Below, piece after piece: positions 7,936 to 16,744 of a stretch of DNA of 64,000 bases. The position numbers and the translations under genes are program-made. The stretch comes from Kaustia mangrovi. Lineage in GTDB: Bacteria > Pseudomonadota > Alphaproteobacteria > Rhizobiales > Im1. The stretch's first letter is position 1, and every line of letters begins with the position of its first letter. The notes under the pieces are model-generated. The model did not search any database. It was not told the origin of the DNA and worked only from the letters and a program-made list of their open reading frames with translations. The stretch lies in assembly GCF_015482775.1 (NCBI RefSeq), contig NZ_CP058214.1, positions 3,896,501-3,960,500 on the forward strand, given 5' to 3'.

Positions 7936-9237
7936 GTGGACGCGAACAGCGGGCCGGACGATGCGCGGAAGGGCGCGCGCCGGCGACATCGTAAGCGGCG
8001 CCGTGCCCGGCAGGGCCACGGTGGCGACAGGGCATTGAACGGCGTGCCGCCGAAGGCGGTGCAACAGACGGCTTCAGCGGAAACGGCTCCTGCGGCAGAC
8101 CCCGGCGCGAAACCGGGCGAGCCGGAGGTGCGCGATACGCGTCAGGCGGGTGTCGCGGTCAAGGAGGGCGAACGTCCGGCGCAGCGCCGGCGGCGCCGGC
8201 GTGGCAGGCGGCCGCGGCAGGGGCAGGACGTCCCTGTCTATGGCGCGCTCGACCTCGGCACGAACAATTGCCGCCTGCTCGTGGCCCGGCCCGCGCCGGG
8301 CGGCTTCAAGGTCATCGACGCCTTTTCGCGAATCGTCCGGCTGGGCGAGGGCGTCTCGCGCACGGGACGGCTGAGCGAGGCCGCCATGGACCGCACGGTC
8401 GAGGCGCTGAAGGTGTGCGCGCGCAAGCTCGCCTGGCGGCGCGTGTCGCGCGCGCGGCTGATCGCGACGGAGGCCTGCAGGGCGGCGGAGAACGGCGCGG
8501 AGTTCATCGCGCGCGTCCACGAGGAGACCGGGCTCAGGCTGGAGATCATCGACCGGGAGACCGAGGCCGGGCTTGCGGTCGCCGGCTCCGCATCGCTGAT
8601 CGCGCCCGATTGCCGCTCCGCGCTCGTCTTCGATATTGGCGGCGGGTCGACGGAACTCATGTGGCTGACAGTGGGCGAGCGCGGCTACGACATCGCCTCG
8701 TGGACATCCATGCCGCTCGGCGTCGTGACGCTCGCGGAACGCTTCGGCGGCTTCACCGTGTCGCCGGAGAACTTCGAGGGAATGGTGTCCACGGTTACCC
8801 CGCTGCTCACGAGATTCGCCGAGACGGTTCCCGAAACGGCGGGAGACCTGCCCGACCATCTGCTCGGCACCTCGGGCACCGTCACAACCATTGCCGGTGT
8901 CCATCTGGGGCTTGAGCGCTACGACCGGTCCCGGGTGGATGGATGCTGGCTCAGTGCGCACAACGTCACCACGGTGACGGAGGGGCTTCTGGCGCTCGAC
9001 TACGAGGGGCGCGCATCGAGCCCGTGTATCGGCCATGACCGCGCCGATCTGGTGCTTGCCGGCTGCGCCATCCTCGCGGGTATCCAGACCATCTGGCCGG
9101 AACGGCGCATCCGGGTGGCCGACCGGGGCTTGCGCGAGGGTATCCTCACCAAGCTGATGCAGGAAGACGGGACCTTCGGGACGGGGCCGGGCAGCCGGCG
9201 CAGGCCTGCGACGAACGGGCGGGGGACGCAACGATGA
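7936..9237 (+). CDS. Ppx/GppA phosphatase family protein
   Basis: Exopolyphosphatase / guanosine pentaphosphate phosphatase family, actin-like ATPase fold, 433 aa. Phosphate-binding motifs are GALDLGTNNCRLLVA near residue 99 and FDIGGGSTELMW near 233. The N-terminal ~90 residues are extremely Arg-rich and outside the catalytic domain, a common alphaproteobacterial extension. The GTG start at 7936 lacks a strong ribosome site, so a later start is possible. The stop overlaps rlmE by 4 bases (ATGA), a frequent pairing in this class. Whether it acts on polyphosphate or pppGpp is not decided by sequence. Confidence 0.85.
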   Translation: MDANSGPDDARKGARRRHRKRRRARQGHGGDRALNGVPPKAVQQTASAETAPAADPGAKPGEPEVRDTRQAGVAVKEGERPAQRRRRRRGRRPRQGQDVPVYGALDLGTNNCRLLVARPAPGGFKVIDAFSRIVRLGEGVSRTGRLSEAAMDRTVEALKVCARKLAWRRVSRARLIATEACRAAENGAEFIARVHEETGLRLEIIDRETEAGLAVAGSASLIAPDCRSALVFDIGGGSTELMWLTVGERGYDIASWTSMPLGVVTLAERFGGFTVSPENFEGMVSTVTPLLTRFAETVPETAGDLPDHLLGTSGTVTTIAGVHLGLERYDRSRVDGCWLSAHNVTTVTEGLLALDYEGRASSPCIGHDRADLVLAGCAILAGIQTIWPERRIRVADRGLREGILTKLMQEDGTFGTGPGSRRRPATNGRGTQR

Positions 9238-9983
9238 GTTCAGGGCGCAGGAAGCCGCCGCGCGGGTCCTCGCGCGGCCACGGCACGGGCACGGGCCCCG
9301 GGGCGGCCCGCGACCTCCGGGTGAAGGTGCGCACCGCGCGCCGCCGCAAGATCTCCTCCACCCGCTGGCTCGAGCGCCAGCTCAACGATCCCTATGTCGC
9401 CGAGGCCAGGCGCCAGGGTTACCGCTCGCGCGCGGCCTTCAAGCTGATCGAGATCGACGACAGATACGAGCTTCTCAAACCCGGCGGCCGGGTGGTCGAT
9501 CTGGGCGCGGCGCCCGGCGGCTGGGCGCAGGTGGCGGTGGCGCGAACGGGCGCGCTCGACGGCAAGGGCCGCGTCGTCGCGCTCGACATCAATCCGTTCG
9601 AGCCGGTGGAGGGAGCCATCTGCATCGAGGCGGATTTCCTGGTCGAGGACGCGCCGGACCGGATCGTCGATGCCCTGAAGGGCGAGGCCGACCTCGTCAT
9701 GTCCGACATGGCGGCGCCCGCGACGGGCCATCGCAAGACGGACCATCTGAAGATCATGGCGCTGTGCGAGGCGGCGCTGGACTTCGCCCGCGAGGTGCTG
9801 GCGCCCGGCGGGGCGTTCCTCGCCAAGGTGTTCCAGGGTGGAACCGAGCACGAGCTGCTGGCGGAGATGAAGCGCGACTTCACGACCGTCCGCCACGTCA
9901 AGCCGAAGGCGAGCCGGCCCGAATCGGCGGAGCTCTACGTGCTGGCGACCGGCTTCCGCGGCCGGGACCGGTCCGGCGACTGA
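9234..9983 (+). CDS. rlmE: 23S rRNA 2'-O-ribose methyltransferase RlmE (FtsJ)
   Basis: Methylates the 2'-OH of U2552 in the A loop of 23S rRNA, helping late 50S assembly; 249 aa. Rossmann SAM site is DLGAAPGGWAQV. The K-D-K-E catalytic set is visible: Lys in RAAFKLIEID, Asp in VMSDMAAP, Lys in FLAKVFQGG and Glu in SRPESAELY. A basic 45-residue N-terminal extension precedes the domain. ATGA overlap with the Ppx/GppA gene indicates coupled translation. Confidence 0.95.
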   Translation: MSSGRRKPPRGSSRGHGTGTGPGAARDLRVKVRTARRRKISSTRWLERQLNDPYVAEARRQGYRSRAAFKLIEIDDRYELLKPGGRVVDLGAAPGGWAQVAVARTGALDGKGRVVALDINPFEPVEGAICIEADFLVEDAPDRIVDALKGEADLVMSDMAAPATGHRKTDHLKIMALCEAALDFAREVLAPGGAFLAKVFQGGTEHELLAEMKRDFTTVRHVKPKASRPESAELYVLATGFRGRDRSGD

Positions 9984-10020
9984 CCCCCCGGGGGGCGATT
10001 TCATTCAAGTGGACACACAC

Positions 10021-10054
10021 CCCGCTCATCCCGGCTTGCGCCGGGATGAGCGGG
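10021..10054. repeat. Palindromic intergenic repeat between convergent genes
   Basis: Perfect 14-bp arms (CCCGCTCATCCCGG / CCGGGATGAGCGGG) with a 6-base loop, between the 3' ends of rlmE and the MFS gene. It can act as a two-way terminator. It belongs with the TCAT-CCCG-type palindromes at 57522 and 63974 and at the prophage insertion site. Confidence 0.7.
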
Positions 10055-10088
10055 AAGGAATACTGATTCGACCTGACTGCAATCTGAC

Positions 10089-11531
10089 CTATGGGTCCTC
10101 GCGCGGCGGCTGGGCGGCCATGCCGCCCATGGCACCGGCGGGGGCGGGGGCGGAGCGCTTGGCGAGCTCGTCGCCGGCGGTGCGGTGGAGGCCGACGAAG
10201 AAGAGCGATGAGACCGCCGTCAGCAGCCCGACCGCGATGAAGGCCGGCGGGAAATCCGTGTAGCTCAGCGTGTCGCTGCCCCGCCACATCTGCGACAGCG
10301 TGAGCATCAGGGCGCCGAAGCCGATGCCGACGGACAGGGAGAGCTGCTGCATCATGCTGGAGAAGCTCGTCGCCTGGCTGAAATCGGCGGGCTCCACATC
10401 GGCGAAGGCGACCGCGTTGACGCCGGTGAACTGCAGCGAGCGGAAGAAGCCGCCGACGAGCAGGACGAGCACCATCGTCCACCACGGTGTCGCGGGGGTG
10501 AAGAGCGCGCAGGCCGCCATGAAGGCCGCGCTGAGGACGCCGTTCCAGATGAGCACGGACCGGAAGCCGAACAGCCTGAGGATGCGCCCGGCGAGCGCCT
10601 TCATGACGATGGCGCCGGCGGCGGCCGCCGAGGTGACGAGGCCGGCATCCGCGGCGCTGTATCCGAAGCCCGCCTGAAGCAGCAGCGGCAGGAGGAAGGG
10701 GATCGCCCCGATGCCGAAGCGGAAGACCGCGCCGCCCGCCACGCTCGCCCGGAAGGTGTGGACCCTCAGAAGGGTCAGATCGATCACCGGGCTGGCAATG
10801 TGGCGCGCATGCCGGATATAGAGCGCCATGGAGACGAGGCCGACGGCCCCGAGCGCCATCGTCCAGCCCGCCGGAATGAGGCCGTCCCCGAGGGTCTCCA
10901 GCGTGAACATCACGCCGGCGATCCCGATGCCGGCGAGCACGAAGCCGCGCAGGTCGAGCGGTGGCACGTCGTCCTCGCGGATGTCGTCCACGAAGATCGT
11001 GGTCATGGCGAGGCCGATGAGCCCCATCGGCACGTTGATCCAGAAGATCCAGTGCCACGAGGCATAGGTGGTGAGCAGCCCGCCGACGGTAGGGCCGAGC
11101 ACCGGGCCCATGAGCGCCGGCACCGTGACCCAGGCGAGCGCGTCGACATATTCGTGCTTGGGCACGGAGCGCAGCAGCACGAGGCGGCCGACGGGCACCA
11201 TCATCGCGCCGCCGAGACCCTGCACGACGCGGGCGAGGATCAGCGCCTCCGCATTGGGCGCGAGCCCGCAGGCGATCGAGGCGAGCGTGAAGACGATGAT
11301 GGCGAGGCGGAACACGTCGCGCGCGCCCCAGCGGTCCGCGACCCAGCCCGACAGCGGCATGAAGACGGCAAGCGCGATGAGATAGGAGGTCATCGCGAGA
11401 TGGAGCGTCACCGGGCTTTCGCCGAAGGCCACCGCGATGGCGGGCAGCGCCGTGCCGAGCACGGTCGAATCCAGCGTCTGCATGAAGAGGGCGCAGGCGA
11501 CGATCAGCGCGATTATGTGCTTCCTGCTCAT
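10089..11531 (-). CDS. MFS drug exporter, DHA2 (EmrB/QacA) family
   Basis: Inner-membrane proton-coupled exporter, 480 aa, with the hydrophobic profile of 14-helix DHA2 transporters. Helix 1 carries LFMQTLDSTVLGTALPAIA (antiporter motif D1), loop 2-3 GWVADRWGARDVF (motif A) and helix 5 GPVLGPTVGGLL (motif C, an antiporter marker). EmrB-type drugs are usual substrates; this one is unknown. No EmrA-like adaptor is adjacent, so it probably acts alone or with a distant partner. Confidence 0.9.
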   Translation of the reverse strand: MSRKHIIALIVACALFMQTLDSTVLGTALPAIAVAFGESPVTLHLAMTSYLIALAVFMPLSGWVADRWGARDVFRLAIIVFTLASIACGLAPNAEALILARVVQGLGGAMMVPVGRLVLLRSVPKHEYVDALAWVTVPALMGPVLGPTVGGLLTTYASWHWIFWINVPMGLIGLAMTTIFVDDIREDDVPPLDLRGFVLAGIGIAGVMFTLETLGDGLIPAGWTMALGAVGLVSMALYIRHARHIASPVIDLTLLRVHTFRASVAGGAVFRFGIGAIPFLLPLLLQAGFGYSAADAGLVTSAAAAGAIVMKALAGRILRLFGFRSVLIWNGVLSAAFMAACALFTPATPWWTMVLVLLVGGFFRSLQFTGVNAVAFADVEPADFSQATSFSSMMQQLSLSVGIGFGALMLTLSQMWRGSDTLSYTDFPPAFIAVGLLTAVSSLFFVGLHRTAGDELAKRSAPAPAGAMGGMAAQPPREDP

Positions 11532-11716
11532 GCGGACCGGTCCGATGCCCCGATAGTCCGGGCAGTCGCTGCTGGCAGGCGCGTGTCATGGCCTGCCGGG
11601 GGCGGAGAAAGCGTTGATTGGCGCCGGAGCGGATATGGCATTGGGGAAATGCGGCGCCACAAGGTCACCCTAACGCCTAGCCCGATGCCCGGGCGAGGTC
11701 AAGCTCAAGGCCCGCA

Positions 11717-12307
11717 TCAGCGCGCGTCGCGGCCATAGGTGCGCATGCGGGCGAGCCATTTCTCCCGCGCCGCGGCGCGGCCCTCCACAGTGCCCACGAG
11801 GCTTTCGGAGATCGGCCCGATGCCGCAGAATTTGAGGATGTTGCGCTCAAGGTTCTTCAGGCTGTGGGCCCGGTACCAGAGCCGGTAGACGAGAGCCGGC
11901 ATGCCCATGGTGACGACGATACGGGCCGACTTGCCCTTGAGCAGCCGGCGCCAGAGCCCGCGCGGCGACGGTCCCTCTATGGCGAAGCCCGGCCGCAGCA
12001 CCTGCTCCAGGAAACCTTTCAGGAGCGCCGGCAGGGTGCCGAGCCAGAGGGGATAGACGATAACGAGATGATCGGCCGCCCCGATCGCCTCTTGGCACTG
12101 CCGGATGGCCTCCGGCGGCGTGCCGTCGGTCCACTCCTCGCGGTTGCGCAAGAGGGGGAAGTCGAGGCGGCCGATATCGATCCGCCGCACGCTGTGCCCG
12201 GCCGCCTCCGCCCCTTGCGCATAGGCGTCGGCGAGCGCATGGCAGAAATGGCGCCCGTCCGGGTCGGGATGGCCCTGAATGACGACGACGGTCCTGGCCG
12301 TGGACAT
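11717..12307 (-). CDS. Flavodoxin-fold NAD(P)H-dependent oxidoreductase
   Basis: Cytosolic FMN/FAD-binding reductase of the NQO/KefF-like family, 196 aa. The N-terminal VVVIQGHPDPDGRHFCHAL loop binds the flavin phosphate; YPLWLGTLPALLKGFLEQVL is the typical second motif, followed by the C-terminal GxxSES element. The start at 12307 has GAGGAG upstream. It probably reduces quinones or nitro/azo compounds. Monocistronic, divergent from the ABC exporter. Confidence 0.85.
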   Translation of the reverse strand: MSTARTVVVIQGHPDPDGRHFCHALADAYAQGAEAAGHSVRRIDIGRLDFPLLRNREEWTDGTPPEAIRQCQEAIGAADHLVIVYPLWLGTLPALLKGFLEQVLRPGFAIEGPSPRGLWRRLLKGKSARIVVTMGMPALVYRLWYRAHSLKNLERNILKFCGIGPISESLVGTVEGRAAAREKWLARMRTYGRDAR

Positions 12308-12536
12308 GCCTCGATACTCCTCGTGCGATCCGCAAGGCGTCATGATCCGCACACTTCGCTCGGGGTGGAAATGACATGAAACAATTTTCCGGCAGGCCGG
12401 CGCCGGGAGCGGTCTTGCACAAGACTGCAACCGGCCTATATTCCGTGAACCTCTGAACCAGCGCACCCGGGTTTGCCCGCCAAGGGACAGCCGGATCCAG
12501 CAAAACGCCTCCTGTCAGAAAAGGGCGCGCCCAGCC

Positions 12537-13466
12537 ATGCATCCGGTCATATCGGTTTCGCATCTCTCCAAGACCTACGAGTCCGGCTTCCAGGCGTTGA
12601 AGGACATCAATCTGGAAATCGGGCGCGGCGAGATCTTCGCCCTTCTGGGGCCGAACGGTGCCGGCAAGACGACACTGATCAGCATCGTCTGCGGCCTCGT
12701 GATGCCGAGCGAGGGCACGGTGCTGGCCGACGGCCACGACATCGTGTCCGACTACCGCGCGGCACGCTCCAGGATCGGGCTCGTCCCGCAGGAGCTCACC
12801 ACCGATTCCTTCGAGACGGTGTGGGCGACGGTCAGCTTCAGCCGCGGTCTGTTCGGCAAGAAGCGCAATCCGGCCCATATCGAGAAGGTGCTGAAGGACC
12901 TCTCGCTGTGGGACAAGCGCAATTCCCGGATCATGACGCTGTCGGGCGGCATGAAGCGGCGCGTGCTCATCGCCAAGGCGCTTGCGCACGAGCCGGAGAT
13001 CCTGTTCCTCGACGAACCGACGGCGGGTGTGGATGTCGAGCTCCGGCGCGACATGTGGAACCTCGTGCGGACGCTGCGCGAGGCGGGCGTGACCGTGATC
13101 CTCACCACCCACTATATCGAGGAGGCCGAGGAGATGGCCGACCGGGTGGGGGTGATCAATAGGGGCGAGATCATCCTGGTCGAGGAGAAGAACGAGCTCA
13201 TGCGCAAGCTCGGCGAGAAGCGGCTGACGCTCCAGCTTCAGGAGCCGCTCGACCATATTCCGGAGACCCTCGCCGCCGCCCACAAGTTGCAGCTGGCCGC
13301 CGACGGCCACGAACTCGTCTATACCTACGACACACAGGGCGAGCGCACGGGGATCACCGCGCTCCTGTCCGATCTCGGCGAGGCGGGCATCCGGTTCAGG
13401 GATCTGAACACGAAGCAGAGCTCGCTGGAGGAGATCTTCGTCAGCCTGGTGAGGGAAGAGCAATGA
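12537..13466 (+). CDS. ABC exporter ATP-binding protein (YadG-like)
   Basis: ATPase subunit of an ABC-2 exporter, 309 aa. Walker A GPNGAGKT at residues 38-45, signature LSGGMKRR at 135-142, Walker B ILFLDEP at 155-161, switch His in [11 protein letters not shown]. The C-terminal ~80 residues form the extra domain found in YadG/CcmA-like drug and polysaccharide ATPases. It overlaps the permease gene by 4 bases (ATGA) and acts with it. Confidence 0.92.
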   Translation: MHPVISVSHLSKTYESGFQALKDINLEIGRGEIFALLGPNGAGKTTLISIVCGLVMPSEGTVLADGHDIVSDYRAARSRIGLVPQELTTDSFETVWATVSFSRGLFGKKRNPAHIEKVLKDLSLWDKRNSRIMTLSGGMKRRVLIAKALAHEPEILFLDEPTAGVDVELRRDMWNLVRTLREAGVTVILTTHYIEEAEEMADRVGVINRGEIILVEEKNELMRKLGEKRLTLQLQEPLDHIPETLAAAHKLQLAADGHELVYTYDTQGERTGITALLSDLGEAGIRFRDLNTKQSSLEEIFVSLVREEQ

Positions 13467-14224
13467 ATTTCCGGGCAATCCGCGCAATCTACCGCTTCGA
13501 GATGGCGCGCACCGGGCGCACGCTCCTGCAGAGCATCGTTTCGCCCGTCATCTCCACATCGCTCTATTTCGTCGTCTTCGGCGCGGCAATCGGCTCGCGC
13601 ATCACCGAGATCGACGGGGTGAGCTACGGCGCGTTCATCGTGCCGGGGCTGATCATGCTCTCGCTGCTCACCCAGAGCATCTCCAACGCCTCGTTCGGCA
13701 TCTATTTCCCGAAATTCACCGGCACGATCTACGAGGTGCTCTCCGCGCCCGTCTCCTATCTGGAGATCGTGATCGCCTATGTCGGGGCGGCGGCGACCAA
13801 GTCGATCATCCTGGGACTCATCATCCTCGCGACGGCGCATCTGTTCGTGCCATTGGAAATCGCCCATCCGGTCTGGATGCTGCTGTTCCTCGTGCTCACC
13901 GCCGCGACCTTCAGCCTGTTCGGCTTCATCATCGGCATCTGGGCGGACGGGTTCGAGAAGCTCCAGCTCGTGCCGCTGCTGATCGTCACGCCGCTGACCT
14001 TCCTCGGCGGCAGCTTCTATTCCATCGACATGCTGCCGCCCTTCTGGCAGACGGTCACGCTGTTCAACCCGGTCGTCTATCTGATCTCCGGCTTCCGCTG
14101 GAGCTTCTACGGCGTCGCCGATGTGGGCGTGGCCATCAGCATCGCCATGACGCTCGTCTTCCTCGGCCTCTGCCTCACCATCGTGTGGTGGATCTTCAAG
14201 ACAGGCTACCAGCTCAAGAGCTGA
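13463..14224 (+). CDS. ABC-2 type exporter permease (YadH-like)
   Basis: Membrane subunit, 253 aa, six predicted helices. The ABC-2 C-terminal motif is present ([20 protein letters not shown] followed by [16 protein letters not shown]). Paired with the preceding ATPase, it probably forms a two-plus-two exporter of unknown substrate, perhaps a drug, lipid or glycan. Confidence 0.92.
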   Translation: MNFRAIRAIYRFEMARTGRTLLQSIVSPVISTSLYFVVFGAAIGSRITEIDGVSYGAFIVPGLIMLSLLTQSISNASFGIYFPKFTGTIYEVLSAPVSYLEIVIAYVGAAATKSIILGLIILATAHLFVPLEIAHPVWMLLFLVLTAATFSLFGFIIGIWADGFEKLQLVPLLIVTPLTFLGGSFYSIDMLPPFWQTVTLFNPVVYLISGFRWSFYGVADVGVAISIAMTLVFLGLCLTIVWWIFKTGYQLKS

Positions 14225-14253
14225 CCCTCCGGGCGGCGGCGGGAGGGCGGGCT

Positions 14254-14556
14254 ATGCGCGGCGCCGGGAAACGGCCTTGTGTCTATATTCTCGCGAGCAA
14301 GCCGAACGGCACTCTCTATGTTGGCGTGACAAGCGATCTGGTGAGGCGCGTGTGGGCCCACAAGACCGGGGCTGTCGAAGGGTTCACCAGACAATACGGC
14401 GTTCATATGCTCGTTTACTTCGAGTTCCACGAGACGATGCCGGAGGCGATCATGCGGGAGAAACGGCTGAAGAAGTGGAACAGGGCATGGAAGATTGAGC
14501 TGATCGGCGGGTTCAATGCCGATTGGCGCGATCTCTACGACGATATTGCCGGTTGA
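14254..14556 (+). CDS. GIY-YIG nuclease superfamily protein
   Basis: Small stand-alone GIY-YIG domain, 100 aa. The motif reads VYILASKPNGTLYVGVTSDL, then the conserved Arg (LVRRVWAHK) and the Glu region (EAIMREKRLKKWNRAWKIELI) typical of YhbQ/UPF0213-like proteins. GGGAGGG precedes the start at 14254. It sits between the ABC exporter and the prophage, 30 bases from the left attachment end, and is intact. These small domains are abundant in alphaproteobacterial genomes; the role is unknown. Confidence 0.88.
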   Translation: MRGAGKRPCVYILASKPNGTLYVGVTSDLVRRVWAHKTGAVEGFTRQYGVHMLVYFEFHETMPEAIMREKRLKKWNRAWKIELIGGFNADWRDLYDDIAG

Positions 14557-14581
14557 CCCGCGACCATGGACCCCCGCTTTC

Positions 14582-14586
14582 GCGGG
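14582..14586. repeat. Target-site duplication GCGGG, left copy
   Basis: Five bases GCGGG immediately left of the prophage end; the same five bases follow the right end at 57290-57294. A 5-bp duplication is the hallmark of Mu-type transposition. Confidence 0.9.
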
Positions 14587-14764
14587 TGTTAGGGGACACA
14601 TCAAACTGGAGTAACCGGGAATATCCGGGAACGTCCGGGAATTGGTGAAAAGTATAGGGAACGCGGGGCGTTGCGGGGGATTGGGTGCGGTGGGGTGCTG
14701 TGCGGGGTCGGACACTTGAAATTGGAGGCGCGGGGCGTTTGGACACATGAAGCTGGAGGCGCGG
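14587..14764 (+). other. Left prophage end (attL) with three transposase-site repeats
   Basis: Three same-direction copies of a 19-bp site: L1 14594-14612 (GGACACATCAAACTGGAGT), L2 14710-14728 (GGACACTTGAAATTGGAGG) and L3 14741-14759 (GGACACATGAAGCTGGAGG). L2 and L3 are both followed by CGCGG. Spacing is one site at the tip, a gap of about 115 bases, then two sites 31 bases apart, the layout of MuA sites L1, L2 and L3. Confidence 0.85.
14615..14640 (+). repeat. Three CCGGGA repeats in 10-bp phase beside L1
   Basis: CCGGGA occurs at 14615, 14625 and 14635, exactly one helical turn apart, directly inside the L1 site. Such phasing suggests a protein bound along one face of the DNA or a bend; the binder is unknown. 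Confidence 0.4.
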
Positions 14765-15330
14765 CGAGTGTTCGGACGGGCTTCGAAAGGGCTTCAAACC
14801 GGCGTTCAATGGCGACGGTTTCGGGAGATCGAGTTCGCAGTTTCTCGCCATAAGTGGGAAGCGCTCCGTGATCATGCTCAATTCGTTCGGAGTTCCGCCA
14901 AGCGTTTGATATTCCGGCATTATGTTCCACAATGCTGTCCGTGAACGCGATCTGGAACACCGAACAAATTTCGGCCAAATCTCCGGTCGTTCGATCCGGT
15001 GGCCGACGATCATCCGCCACGACGTTTCCCGCCTCAGGCCCGCCGTGGCCCCGCGTATCTCGGTCAGGGTTAGCGGCATGAACTCTGACCGTGACAGGTG
15101 TCGATCGCCAAGGCGGTCAGACTTCCATTAACTATATGAATGAACGCGGCTTTCCTTCGCGCTGGCCAACGTTGCCGGCACGCGAAACCCTGACCAAATT
15201 TCCAACCGACTTCGGGCATTCTCTTGCTACCCATGCGATTACCGGAAATTCGAATTAACTTCTGCGACAAATGGCGGTGATGCATTCACTTTCCCGCCGC
15301 AATTCAATCACCACTGTGGGCCGACGAGCA
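14765..15330. other. Left-end region without a convincing gene
   Basis: About 570 bases, less GC-rich than the surroundings, between the attL repeats and the repressor stop. Reading frames here have no ribosome site or recognisable domain. In Mu the corresponding stretch is also non-coding. A short GACAGGTGTC palindrome lies near 15094. Confidence 0.5.
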
Positions 15331-15855
15331 TCAGGCCCGACGTTTACCGTCTCCAGGGGCCGCCCTGGCCTCGCGCAAGCGCTTTCGAAGCCGCGCCTCG
15401 AGCCAGGGCACCAGGCTCAACAGCTCGTCGCGATCGCCGGCGTCCTCGGCCCGCTCCAAGAGCGCATTATAAGCGCGCGTGAGCTCGTCCGACAGTGCGT
15501 CCGGCGGCAGTTTTACGCCCTCCTCCTCATGAACGCGCGTAACCGCACGGCTGACCTCCTTGAACACAGCCGCTTGGATGCCGGGCGTGCTGGAAGGCGC
15601 TTGGCGCGTGGGATCCGCAGCTTCGCCTTTGCGCATTGGCCCTTGGCCCTCCACCAGCCAGTCAAGGGAAACGTTTGCTGCTTTGGCAATCGCTGCCAAC
15701 GTCGCGCGTCGAGGATCAGACTCTCCGCTTAAGACCTGAGTGAACGTTGTGGGGGGGATACCTGCTTCAAGGGCAAACGAGCGAGCGGATCGACCCGCAA
15801 GGAGTGCACGGAGGCGCTCTATGAACGCTTTACGGTTTGCGTCCTGAACCGTCAA
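15331..15855 (-). CDS. c: Phage repressor (Mu c-like, XRE-type helix-turn-helix)
   Basis: Lysogeny repressor, 174 aa. The N-terminal helix-turn-helix (about 8-70) reads RSARSFALEAGIPPTTFTQV then SLDWLVEGQGPM, typical of XRE-family phage repressors. The C-terminal half (about 95-165) is helical and probably oligomerises. No Ser-Lys peptidase site of the LexA/CI type is visible, so induction by RecA cleavage is unlikely. It is transcribed toward attL and divergently from ner, as in Mu. It should bind the operators between 15880 and 16010. Confidence 0.85.
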   Translation of the reverse strand: MTVQDANRKAFIERLRALLAGRSARSFALEAGIPPTTFTQVLSGESDPRRATLAAIAKAANVSLDWLVEGQGPMRKGEAADPTRQAPSSTPGIQAAVFKEVSRAVTRVHEEEGVKLPPDALSDELTRAYNALLERAEDAGDRDELLSLVPWLEARLRKRLREARAAPGDGKRRA

Positions 15856-15879
15856 CTGCTTGCCCTCAAGCGCAACGTC

Positions 15880-15908
15880 ATTTTATGTTTTGCAAAAAGT
15901 ACGCAAAA
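15880..15908 (-). promoter_or_regulatory. Putative repressor promoter
   Basis: Minus-strand TAAAAT (15885-15880) lies 25 bases before the repressor ATG; a poor -35 (TTTTGC) is 17 bases upstream. Two GCAAAAA repeats lie in the spacer. The weak -35 suggests moderate or activated expression. Confidence 0.35.
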
Positions 15909-15964
15909 ACAACAGGTTAAACCCTTGGCGTCGAATGCGGGACGCCGAATGAACTGTAAAAAGT

Positions 15965-15977
15965 TCAAACCGTTTGA
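15965..15977. promoter_or_regulatory. Operator palindrome over the early promoter
   Basis: TCAAAC-C-GTTTGA is a perfect 13-bp palindrome overlapping the -35 box of the rightward early promoter. A second half-site TCAAACC occurs at 16003-16009 just after the -10 box. Repressor and/or Ner are the expected ligands. Confidence 0.6.
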
Positions 15978-16002
15978 CCAATGAACGGAAAAACGGTTAT
16001 AT
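15974..16002 (+). promoter_or_regulatory. Early lytic promoter (Pe-like)
   Basis: TTGACC (15974-15979), a 17-base spacer, TTATAT (15997-16002), a strong sigma-70 match. Initiation 7-8 bases later lands on or next to the A of the ner ATG at 16010, so the mRNA would be leaderless, in line with the lack of a ribosome site there. Confidence 0.65.
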
Positions 16003-16009
16003 TCAAACC

Positions 16010-16336
16010 ATGTCCAAAGCACCTGCAATCCATGACATCCCAAAAGAACCCGCCGTGAGGCGGGCGTGGATCATGTTCCAGTTGCGCATCCGGGGTCTTT
16101 CGACCCGCCGGTTGGCCGCGCGCGAAGGTTGCTCGCGCCAGGCGATCTCGGCAGCGGCAACAGGCTTCGGATCGAGCCATCTGGAGGAGGCGCTCGCTCA
16201 CGCGATCGACCTCACACCGCAGAAACTCTTTCCCGAACACTACGACGCGAACGGCCAGCGCATTGGCTGGACGCGCGTTCCCAATCGTAGCGGCCACAAG
16301 GCACAAGGCAATGTCAAAACGACCGACGCAGCCTGA
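16010..16336 (+). CDS. ner: Ner-like early regulator
   Basis: 108 aa, small DNA-binding protein of the Mu Ner / Nlp family. The domain (about residues 8-80) has the Ner pattern: RAWIMFQLRIRGLSTRRLA, the turn CSRQAISAAATG, and EEALAHAIDLTPQKLFPEHY, matching the Ner end where the sequence usually reads P-x-x-I-W-P-S-R-Y. In Mu, Ner turns down both the repressor and early promoters once lytic growth starts. A TTG at 15974 would extend it by 12 residues, but the promoter overlaps that stretch, so the ATG is preferred. Confidence 0.85.
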   Translation: MSKAPAIHDIPKEPAVRRAWIMFQLRIRGLSTRRLAAREGCSRQAISAAATGFGSSHLEEALAHAIDLTPQKLFPEHYDANGQRIGWTRVPNRSGHKAQGNVKTTDAA

Positions 16337-16559
16337 CAGCGCCCGGTGGGCCTGGAGCTGGCGGGACTACGAGCGGCGGTTCGGCGACCGGCCAGAGCGC
16401 CGCGCCCGCACGGTGACGGTGCGGTTGTCCGACGAGGACATGGCGCGGCTCGCCGCGATGGCGGCGGAGGCGGGTACGACATCGGCCAAGCTCGCGGCCT
16501 CGATCGTGCGCGAGGTGCTGGCCGATGACCTGGCGGCGCATGGGGAGGTAGCACGGTGA
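16311..16559 (+). CDS. Small early protein, ribbon-helix-helix-like
   Basis: 82 aa. The C-terminal half (ARTVTVRLSDEDMARLAAMA, then GTTSAKLAASIVREVL) resembles a CopG/Arc ribbon-helix-helix DNA-binding motif; the N-terminal half is Trp/Arg-rich. The start overlaps the ner 3' end by 26 bases. It could be an early regulator; homology is judged by pattern only. Confidence 0.6.
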   Translation: MSKRPTQPDSARWAWSWRDYERRFGDRPERRARTVTVRLSDEDMARLAAMAAEAGTTSAKLAASIVREVLADDLAAHGEVAR

Positions 16560-16744
16560 CCGAGGCGATGCTGGCGGCAGATTATCGCCGTGCACTCCGG
16601 GTAGCGAATTCGATCGAAGTGTCGGAGCTCGACGCGATCAGGGATTGCGTCTCGGATCTGATATCGCGCCATGCGCCGTACCGCGAGGCACGAATGGCGC
16701 TCGGGCAGTTGTCGTCTGCGCCGCACAAGGGGGTGGCGCGATGA
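16556..16744 (+). CDS. Hypothetical early protein
   Basis: 62 aa, no recognised domain, mostly helical. GTG start overlaps the previous stop (GTGA), and its own stop overlaps the next start (ATGA). Supported mainly by this tight coupling. Confidence 0.5.
   Translation: MTEAMLAADYRRALRVANSIEVSELDAIRDCVSDLISRHAPYREARMALGQLSSAPHKGVAR

Noticed and set aside
9984-9995. CCCCCCGGGGGG after rlmE as a late-dyad copy
   Set aside because: It lies in host DNA and lacks the GAC/GTC core.
14513-15079. Possible 188-aa minus-strand gene at the left end
   Set aside because: It crosses the prophage boundary and the attL sites, with no ribosome site or recognisable domain.
15093-15103. GACAGGTGTC resembling the core of the late dyads
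   Set aside because: Lacks the CCCC/GGGGGCA arms shared by the three real copies.
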